The notes under the pieces were generated by a model. That model saw only the letters and a list, made by a program, of their open reading frames with translations. It was not told where the DNA came from and did no database searches. Positions 1 through 7,677 of a stretch of DNA of 19,823 nt are shown piece by piece (positions within the stretch are counted from its first letter, which is position 1; each line of letters begins with the position of its first letter). This DNA comes from Ettlia oleoabundans (lineage: Eukaryota > Chlorophyta > Chlorophyceae > Chlamydomonadales): NCBI GenBank assembly GCA_019693395.1, contig JAAMXP010001351.1:1-19823 (forward strand), read 5' to 3'. The translations under genes and the position numbers were made by a program.

Positions 1-20
1 CCACCCACCCACCCACTCAC

Positions 21-2412
21 CCGACTCGTCATAATGTGCCAGCTTGGTGCGCCGTATCCACCCAGCCGTGTCTACAAGCTCTATTTCTCGGCCCTCCCAC
101 ACAAACCGCTCCTTGATGGCGTCACGGGTCAGCCCCGGTTCGGGCCCCGTCAGGCACCGCTCCTGCTGGAGAAGGCGGTTGGTCAGGGTGGACTTACCCT
201 GAAAAAGGGGTTGAAAGGGGGTTATAAGGGGGTTACAAGGGACATGACGGCAAGTTGGCAGCACCCCTGCTGCAGCAGTGCAAATAATTTTTATTGCTTT
301 TCGGGGGGGGGGAGCGGGTGGACTTGCCCTGCAAGGTGCTGAAGGGCAGGATAGCCGCGAGCAAGTTGTTAGTTAAGGTGCAGCTTGCCCTACAAAGGGG
401 TCTAAGGGGCCAGGAATTCGCGGGTGGTAACATGGGAGCACAGCCACACCACGTTGGAGCACTTGGATTGACGATGTTGCAGCTGGAACAACCAGGCTTC
501 AGGCAGGCAGCCTGACTGGGCGGCTTGACCCACCACGTTAGGCAAGCCCATGATGGCTATCCGCAAGGGTCCGTCGCTGGTGCTACTGCTGCTGCTGCTG
601 GTGCTGCTCTCCTGATACCCATTTGCTGCATGCTGCTGCACCAGTGTCCCACCTTTGCCGCTGCCGGTCAGGACTGCATGCCTTGCCACCGACTTGGCTC
701 TGCTGGCAGCTCTTTTGTCGCTGCTGCTGCTAAAGTCACCGCTGCTGCTGCTGCTACTGCCGCCACCAGCATCTTTACCTGTGCTGCCGCTACTGCTGGG
801 TGTCTCTTCCAGATGACGCACTGCCTCCCGCCGCGCCTCTACAAGTGGGTCTATCAGGGGCTGCAATGCTGCATAGAGGTCTGTCATCCCCTCCCCAGTC
901 ATCGCAGATAAAGTCACAGGCTCCCCCAACCCCAGCCGCAAGCTCTCTGCCAGGTTGGCGGCCACCACCGCCTCGCTGGCGCCGCCGCCCCGCCGCTCGC
1001 ACTTGTTGGCGGCCAGCACCACGGAGCAGCTCTTGCCACGTTCAGTTGCAGTCAAAGCATCACGGTTGCGGCTGACGCCCACCACGTGCTTACGCAGCCA
1101 GCCGGCCAGCTGTTGGTCGGCCGGGAGTGCGCCGGTGCTGCGGCAGCAGGCAAAGCAGGCCGGGGGCCGGGAACGGCGGCAAATGAAGAGGTTTGGCACC
1201 AGCAAAGCAGGAGGAAGCAAGAACTGCCAGCCAGTTATGCTTGCTGATTGGGCACGGCCACATGTGTGCACCCGCTGCTGGTATCTAAGGACTAGCACTC
1301 ACCTCGACATATATGCACACAAAAGCAGCTGTGCATGCCAGCAGGCGGCAAGCATGCATGCCCGCGCCCCTCAACCTGCCATCCCACCGGCATCAGCAAC
1401 CGGCAGCCCAGGCTGGGCAGGCACGCTGGCAACCAAGAAAGAACACTGACCCTGGCAGTTGGACCAGAACCCAACACAGGTCACCCAGCCACCTGCCAAG
1501 GCCTCCATCCAGCCAACCCCAGCTAGCACCCTCCCTGGCAAGCAAGCAAACACCCCACCCCCCAGCCGGCCACCACACACCCACCCACCCATCCACCTGC
1601 CATCAATGAGGAACAGCGCCACGTCAGCACGGCCCAGCAGCCTGGCTGTGAGGGCGGTGGCACGTGCCTGGATGGCGTCACCAGGCAGGAAGGGCTCGAG
1701 GCCAGAGGTGTCCACAACCTTGAACCTGCACAGGTGACAGGCAGTGGTGGGTGGGGGTTGAGCGGGAGCGCCTGCCAGAGCGGCGGCGGTGACGGTGGCA
1801 GGCAGAAAGCAGGTGCCTGTGCATTTCCTTACATGAGCGGCAACCTGGGCACGCAGCAGGCACAGCAGTGTAGGCTTAGTACACAACTCCGCAATGTAGG
1901 CATGGTTGGACATGCGCAGGGGAGCCTCGATAGCACAACCCAGGCTGGCGTTAGTCCATGGCTGGCCCCCCGGAGCATGATGGCACGTGCCTGAGGTCTG
2001 CCAGGCGTGCTGTGCCCTCCTGGTAGTCGCGGGTGACGTGGCCCCCTGGGGTGTTGTGTACTAGAGCCTCACGCCGACGCACAAGGCGGTTGAAGAGCGC
2101 CGACTTGCCGACGTTAGGCCGCCCAATGATTGCGACCTGGTGGGGGTGTTATGTTAGGGCTGTGATGAAGGTGCAGAACCATAAGCAAATTTGCATGGAA
2201 CTTGCATGAAACCCTGCCTGCTTCTGGAACAAGACAGGCTTGTTGCAGCAGCAAAGACAGCAGGGAGCCGGGGCGGCAGGGGGCAGTGTGGAGCCCGCAC
2301 CCACCACTGGCAGCAGGTTGTCCGGCAGGTCCGTGCTATAGCTGCGGGTACATGCGATCTCTGGCAGACCACACGCTCCTTGCCGGCTCCAAAGCCAGCG
2401 TAGGGCCCGCAT
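21..2412 (-). CDS. der: Der/EngA-type double-GTPase ribosome assembly factor, organellar (3' end outside window)
   Basis: Der GTPases carry two tandem G domains plus a KH-like domain and act in assembly of the large subunit of bacterial-type ribosomes, so the expected site here is mitochondrion or plastid. Exons in gene order: 2412-2305, 2136-1991, 1725-1597, 1137-534, 198-21; the next donor (GTGAGT) is at 20-15 and the gene continues off the left edge. Visible: 388 residues. G domain 1 has P-loop GRPNVGKS (41-48), [13 protein letters not shown] (90-93), NKCE (172-175) and SAMTGEG (205-211). A Ser/Gly-rich linker (about 220-310) leads to G domain 2, with GLPNVGKST (325-333), GLTRD and DTAG (372-375). 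The intron at 533-199 cuts the second P-loop between V and G. The first 30 residues are rich in Arg and Trp, lack acidic residues before Glu18, and contain RSYST, which looks like a mitochondrial presequence. The intron at 1990-1726 appears to be GC-AG. Identity is near certain from the paired G motifs; the start and the organelle are inferred. Confidence 0.9.
207..241 (+). other. Potential G-quadruplex (plus strand) beside a Der 3' splice site
   Basis: Four G-runs (207-210, 217-221, 228-232, 239-241) are separated by the near-identical 6-base loops TTGAAA, TTATAA and TTACAA. This satisfies the usual G3+N1-7 quadruplex rule. It lies in intron 199-533 on the strand opposite the gene, so the pre-mRNA carries the C-rich complement directly upstream of the acceptor at 201-199. 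Confidence 0.7.
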
Positions 2413-2619
2413 GTGCTTGGCAATGTGGCCGTGGCTGTCAAAGCGATGGTGCTAAACTCGCATTGCCCAGTCGTGATTTATGCAGGTCGCCGAGAATTCG
2501 CCCACCGCTTGCTGCGATTGTTTAGCCTGCACTTCGGGAGTGAAGTGTACCGGCTGCGGTACGGGTCGACAGGCCTACACCCGTTTCGGCTCTCCGGCAG
2601 CACGCAACACACCATCAAG
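2413..2619. promoter_or_regulatory. Shared divergent promoter of the Der GTPase and the RRM gene
   Basis: Only 207 bases separate the two divergent start codons, so both promoters and both 5' UTRs must fit here unless 5' UTR introns lie elsewhere. No TATA box is evident. An inverted repeat with perfect 6-base arms, GTACCG and CGGTAC around a GCTG loop, lies at 2547-2562, close to the RRM start; it could be a protein-binding site or an RNA hairpin in the leader. Function is inferred from position only. Confidence 0.5.
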
Positions 2620-4491
2620 ATGTCCCAAGACGAGGGCAGGGAGCGTGAAGTGCGGGATGAACCCATGAACGAGCGCCGCGAGTCGGCAGCCCCGCAGTTC
2701 AAGTGCTTCGTGGGTGGCATCAGCTGGCATCTGGATGACCAAAAGCTCAGGGATGGTGAGGAAGGGCGGGTGCAGAGCGAGATCAGTGGAGGATGAGGCG
2801 ATGCAAGCACGCCAAGCGCCGCTGTTGCGCTTCTGACCGCGCAATTGCCGTGGTCGTGTGTCCGCCTGCAGCATTCGCTGAGTTCAACCCCGTAGACGCT
2901 GTGGTGATGGTTGACAAGATGACGGGCCGCTCGCGCGGCTTCGGCTTCGTGATGTTCGCTGACAAGCGCGATCAGGATGCCGCAATTGACCGTATGCACA
3001 ACCAGGAGGTAGACGGCCGCCGCATCTCCGTGACCAAGGCAGTGCCCCAGACCGAGACGGCTCCTGGCACCCCAGCTGATGCGCTGCGCCGCGGCCATTA
3101 CGTGCCGCGCGAGGCCGGCCGCGTAGGTGGCCACAGGTGGGTCCGCTGGGGCTGCCGCAAGCAGCAGCTAGGCAGCAATGCCAGCAAGCGGGCAAGCAAG
3201 CTGTGAACCGCTGCTCCCTGGCGCATTTGCGCGTGCAACCTCTACCTTCACCACCAACTTGCTGTCCCCACCACCCATTCTGCACTGCCAGGGGCGGCGG
3301 CTATGGTGGTGGTTATGGCGGCGGCTACGGCCGTGAGCGTGGCGGCTATGGCGGCGGGCGCGATGACTACTACGGCCGGGGCGGCGGTGGCGGTGGCGGC
3401 TATGGCCGGGATGATTACTACCGAGGAGGCGGCGGTGGCTACGGAGGCGGTGCGCGTGCGCCATGCGGCAATGCTGCCCCGGCTTGCGTGCTTGCTTGCT
3501 TTTGCCTGCTTTGCTTGCTACTGCTGCATCGCTTTCCTGTCTGCTGCAGCCACCTGCCTGCCGGCTTGCGTCATGTGCCTGCTTTTTTCTTGTAGTCCCT
3601 GCACGGCCGCATCCTGCCATGTCTGTTGTAGCCACTGTTGTGAAGCCTGCCTTCCAGCGGTTCCCCTCACATGTGGTCCCGACACTGTGTGATCCCCACC
3701 CTCTCTGACCTGCTGTCGGGCATGTGCCTGCCTGCTGCAGGTGGGTATGACCGCGGCTATGGCGGGTACGACCAGCGCGGCGGGTACGGCGGCGGCTACG
3801 ACCAGCGGGGTGGCTATGGCGGTGAGCAAGCACACAGCCTGCCGTGCCCATTGCTAGCCGAACGCGCACCTATTGTGCCAGGGCTGCCCTTTTGTGCACC
3901 TTGTATTGTATTACAAATATGCACCCCCTGCCCCGCCTGCACAGCTTCCTCCCCGCAAGTATCTTTTCCCTGCACCATGCTTGTTGTTGCATTAGCACTA
4001 CAGTATTGACATTGGGGCATTTGGTCTTGCAATCACCTGCATCACAATCAATGCCAATGCCACTCCTTCTCCATGCAGGCTATGACTATGGCAGCTACGG
4101 TGGTGGCGGCGGCGGTGGTTACAGCGCCAGCGGTGGTGGCGGTGGGTACGGCGGCAGTGGCGGGTACGGTGGTGGCTATGACCAGCGTGGCGGCGGCTAC
4201 GGTGGCGGCTACGATGACAGGTGGGTAGCCGCATTTCTTCGGCATTTTTCTTCTGGGGCAGGTTATCTTTCCTGGGTATTGGGTGCTGCAGCAGGAGGTG
4301 GTCCGAGCTGCCCCATGTGCCAAGGCCAGCATTCCCCCACATAATGTTGGGCTGCTCAGCGTTACGATGCTAGGTCTATTGCAACACCCAGCCTGCTTGA
4401 TTGTCACACGATGACTGCTGTCTGCAGGGGCTACGGCGCGGATCGCGGGCACGCAGACCGCCGCGGGGCCGGGCCCTATGAGCGCCGGTAG
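2620..4491 (+). CDS. Glycine-rich RNA-binding protein with one RRM
   Basis: Exons 2620-2755, 2872-3136, 3292-3449, 3741-3821, 4079-4220 and 4428-4491 join in frame to 281 residues. All introns are GT-AG with CAG acceptors. A charged N-terminus (1-25) precedes one RRM (about 27-105) with RNP2 KCFVGGI (28-34) and RNP1 RGFGFVMF (67-74). The first intron falls in LRD-AF of helix 1. From about 135 to the end the protein is a low-complexity GGY/GGYDQRGG domain with several DDYY and RGG-like elements, ending in an Arg-rich tail YERR. The architecture matches plant and algal glycine-rich RNA-binding proteins and hnRNP-like factors, which bind RNA and act in splicing, mRNA stability or translation, with the Gly/Tyr/Arg tail supporting condensation and partner binding. 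Exon 4 (81 bases) is flanked by phase-1 introns on both sides, so it can be skipped without a frameshift. The target RNA cannot be told from sequence. Confidence 0.92.
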
Positions 4492-4787
4492 GCGGTGTCC
4501 GCCGCCGCAACCCAGCCGCCAGACCAGTCAACAGGCACACAGCGCTGCATGAAGCCAGGAAGAGTAAGCGCAGAGCAAGCACAGAGCAGAGCAAACGTCT
4601 CGGCTAGCCCCCAGCCTACCTGGCAGTTTTTACAGCACCCACCACTGCTTGCAACTCAGCTTGACGGACCTCTCCCTTCCCGTTTCGTCCCCTCAATGCC
4701 AGCCCTTCCTTTCTTGCTTGCCCAGCCGGGTGCTATGCAACGCAGCGCCAGGCGCAGCCAGGCAGGCAGCGCCAGAGCTTTGCTTGT

Positions 4788-4792
4788 TGTAA
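4788..4792 (+). terminator. Candidate TGTAA polyadenylation signal of the RRM gene
   Basis: TGTAA, the usual poly(A) signal of chlorophycean algae, occurs about 300 bases after the RRM stop codon, a typical 3' UTR length. It is the first TGTAA noted after the stop. Motif and position only. Confidence 0.45.
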
Positions 4793-4850
4793 ACACCTGC
4801 CAACAGATTGGCAGGCCGGCTGGCAGCCCAGCCCGGTTAGCTCCCCTTTG

Positions 4851-4966
4851 CTCCAGCTGATTGCCACACAGCACAGCTGCGACAGTACTTCCCCAGCGTT
4901 ACTTTGTGCTCCAGCTGATTGCCATACAGCACAGCTGCCACAGTAGTTCCCCAGCGTTGATTTGTG
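4851..4966 (+). repeat. 58-bp tandem duplication
   Basis: Two adjacent 58-base units, 4851-4908 and 4909-4966, both begin CTCCAGCTGATTGCCA and end TTTGTG. They differ at about five positions, with no length change. The unit includes CAGCACAGCTG. No third copy was found directly beside them. The duplication lies just past the probable end of the RRM transcript. Confidence 0.9.
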
Positions 4967-6077
4967 TGACAGGCAACATTGCAGTGCAGTCCAGATGGGA
5001 GCAGGCGAGTTGGCAGCACAGCACAGCGCTGGCTGCTGACCACCCCACTGTCCCTGCCTGCAGGTGTAGTCGCTCTGTGGAGCAGCAGTCGCAGCTGCCC
5101 ACAGCCTCAGTCCTGTGCTTGCCTGACCGCAGCTGAACACCAGCTGGCAGCGCCTTGCCCTGCCAAGCCCAACCTAGGGGCGCATTGCCTTAGTTGACCT
5201 CACAGTTACGTGACAGACACGCCAGAGTTGTGTAGCAGGCGGGGTTGCTGGTGGCACTGTTGGGCTAGCTGGGTGGCATTGGCAGGCTTGGCAAGCAAGA
5301 TGTTTGCGTGGATGTCATTGCTGTGGCACTGCCTTTTGCCAGCAAAAAGGACGGCGCCTAGCCGATGGTGCACAGAAAAACAGCTTTTGTGGGATAGCTG
5401 AAACCAGCTGCACCCAGCGCCCGACAGTTGTTCAAGTGCCCACAACATCTAAGTGGAGTATGGTGAGTTTGCAACTGCATTACGTAACCGGTACTGTTAG
5501 CATTGGGGCTGTCTGGACACAGGAACATCACAGTTGGCCTGAAAATAGCACAGACACTAAGCCGCAGCAGATGGCAACGCCCAGCAGATGGTTGTTTCCT
5601 TCGCTAAGTGCTCAGATACGCGCCATTTGCAATGGTAGGGTAGAAGCGGCAGCAGCTGCCTTGCATGCATGCTATTGTTCTCTACTGCACTTGCAGGTCT
5701 CACCCCTGTTTCCAAGACGTAAGCCCCCAAACAACTGCAGCTGTCGCTTCTAGTGATGGTAATCTGGGAGCCAAAACTGCTATTGATTGTGATGATATTG
5801 CATCGCTAACATTTCGTGCTTTAACTTTGAACATGTATCTGAAGTTTGTATCAACTTTGTAAAACTCAAGAGCAGTAGCAAGCACAAAAGTCTTGGCAGG
5901 GAGCGTAAACAGTACAGCGGAGCAGCGCAGGTGGCAACCAAGTAGAGTAGGAGAAGAAGTAAATGAAAGTGCATGTGCAAAATTGTGGGGAGGGGATCAA
6001 GAGTGTGTGAGGGTCATAGGCGCTGTGACGGGAGTTGACATCGTTCAAGTGTCAGACGTATATATGCAGGTGTCCGC

Positions 6078-7096
6078 TTACTTGCCCTCCGATTCTGTGC
6101 TGCTGTACAGTTGTTTGCGGAACTCCTGCTGCACGACATCCTGCAGGGGGCCCAACATAGCGAAGCTGCAAGTCAAACGCCCCAGCACAGCACAGCACTC
6201 ATTGGGTGGCAGGTGCTTCCGTATATGTACCTGCCCGCGGCCCATGCTCCCTTCCATTCCATGAAAAATCATTGCAAAGGTCAGGGTGGGAATGTCCCTG
6301 AGCAACAAGAAAAGCAGCGCCGCATGACTCATAAGGTTGACCGAGCGTGCCCTGTCACCCCACCACTGTCCCACCGCGCCACTAGCCTCACCCGCTGCTG
6401 CTTGGCCAGAGCCACGGCGTCCTGCCAGCTGGACACCTCTGCGATCTCCTTGTACTGCCACCCCGCCAGCTTCCAGCAGCTCACCGCCAACACACCCAAT
6501 CCAGCACACATCATGCTGGCGGCTGCTAGCGCCTTGGCCTGCGGTGGTAAAGAAGGAACTGACTGGATTAGTGCTTGCCAGGTTACAAAAGGGGGTTGCA
6601 GCGCACACAAGCTTTTGGTCATGCGGGGCCAATCGGAGTTCCCCAGGTAAGAAAGGACGCCAATGCCCGGCAAGCGCTGGGCGTCAGGATGCCCAGAGCA
6701 GCAACGGAAAAAGCAGCGGGCGCGGGCTAAAGGGACAGCACCAGCAGCCACGCACAGCTACCGGTAAGAACTTGAGCCGTGTTCTGGGATCTACTCCTTC
6801 CTCTGCTAGCTGCTTGGCTGTGCCTGAAGAGCAACAACAGCAGGGGCCGGGGGAAGGAGGGAGGGTTGCCCAACTGGCGGTGGGTGGGTCGCTTGGCCGC
6901 ACACCGCATACCGCAAGGTGTGCAGTCATCCTGTATTACACGCTTCTTTGCCTCGACCTACTTCAGTTGTAGATGGCTCACCAACGTAGTGGGAGGCGAA
7001 GCCAGCGAGGGCGCCCACTCCCAAAGACACCGCGCCAGCTCCCACTGTTTGTAAAGGCGTCACTGATCGTGAGTTGGGCGCTGAGGGGCTGGCCAT
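6078..7096 (-). CDS. TMEM242-like small membrane protein (probable mitochondrial assembly factor)
   Basis: The model has exons 7096-6982, 6823-6762, 6538-6392 and 6140-6078, in frame, encoding 128 residues. An in-frame TGA three codons upstream of the ATG (7105-7103) excludes any longer N-terminus in this exon. Residues about 18-38 form a Gly/Ala-rich hydrophobic segment ending FASHYV; a basic stretch follows (GTAKQLAEEG...TRLKFLP, 39-59); a second hydrophobic segment spans about 62-80 (AAASMMCAGLGVLAVSCWKL). The order helix, Lys-rich loop, 'AKAL', helix ending in WKL, then a charged amphipathic tail, recalls TMEM242, a mitochondrial inner-membrane protein linked to ATP synthase c-ring and complex I assembly. 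Length also fits (human about 140). The family call rests on pattern, not alignment. The last acceptor is uncertain: CAG at 6143-6141 gives tail DVVQQEFRKQL; an upstream in-phase CAG would add about 30 residues. Confidence 0.55.
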
Positions 7097-7677
7097 GCCG
7101 CCTCAAAACCGCAGCAACGACCGGGCGGAAGCCTTCTGGTCGGCAGGTCGGGTTCGGGGCTCGCTGGGTGGCTCAGGACGATGGCGTGGAGTTAAGATGA
7201 ACAGAGATCGGAAGTTTACGATGTCGAGAGGCACAACAAGCCGCTCATGGTTGCTGTCGCCATGTCAGCTACCGCTCCGCTTTGCATCACTTGCAAGCCT
7301 GGGCCTGGCCACATCCACTAACCCAACCCGCCAGCAGCAGCTGTGCAGGATTACAGTAACGCCTGTGCAACCATGAAAGAATGACAAACAGCCTACAGCC
7401 ACGGGCTGAGCATGAGAGCCGGCGAGTGGCACTGCACGAGGCCTGGAAAAGTTGTTGGTATTAGGACGGCAAGGGGTGCAGCTGGCATTTATTTCAAGTG
7501 ACGACAACTGAGATGAAGAACGTTATAAGAATCGATCCATGCATTTAAATGGGAGACAACCGACTGAACCAGTAAATCTACAGTGAGCAGTGCTAAAGAA
7601 GGAGGCCCCGGGGGTGGGAGGTATGTGACTGAGGCCTGACCAGCGCCTCCTCGCTATCGTCTGGGCCCAGCAGTGCC
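7097..7677. other. Intergenic region between two minus-strand genes
   Basis: This 581-base gap must hold the 3' UTR of the esterase-like gene and the promoter of the TMEM242-like gene. A minus-strand TGTAA lies at 7355-7351. No TATA box or convincing ORF was seen. Confidence 0.55.
7351..7355 (-). terminator. Candidate TGTAA polyadenylation signal of the esterase-like gene
   Basis: The minus strand reads TGTAA here, about 325 bases past the TGA of the esterase-like gene. This fits the algal poly(A) signal and leaves about 250 bases before the next start codon. Confidence 0.4.

Larger units (their letters stand above)
4492..6077. other. Intergenic region between convergent genes
   Basis: This holds the 3' UTRs of the convergent RRM and TMEM242-like genes. 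Short frames occur on both strands, but none has coding-like composition joined to splice sites, and no RNA gene was recognised. The left part is GC-rich with GCA/CTG runs and a 58-bp tandem duplication (4851-4966). The right part (about 5740-6070) is clearly more AT-rich and contains a second plus-strand TGTAA near 5858. No TGTAA was found on the minus strand close to the TMEM242-like stop codon. Confidence 0.6.

Noticed and set aside
1..20. Telomere-like CCCA repeat at the left edge
   Set aside because: It is the 5' end of a Der intron (GTGAGTGGGTGGG on the coding strand) and is not a telomeric unit.
402..1298. One continuous 298-codon minus-strand protein
   Set aside because: Only 1137-534 fits the Der family. 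The ends beyond the acceptor at 1139-1138 and the donor at 533-532 have no family pattern and break the P-loop.
3168..3869. 233-codon minus-strand ORF rich in Arg and His
   Set aside because: It is the antisense shadow of the Gly/Tyr repeat exons and introns of the RRM gene; its composition follows from the GGY codons on the other strand.
4851..4966. CRISPR-like or satellite array
   Set aside because: There are only two directly adjacent copies without spacers, in a eukaryotic intergenic region.
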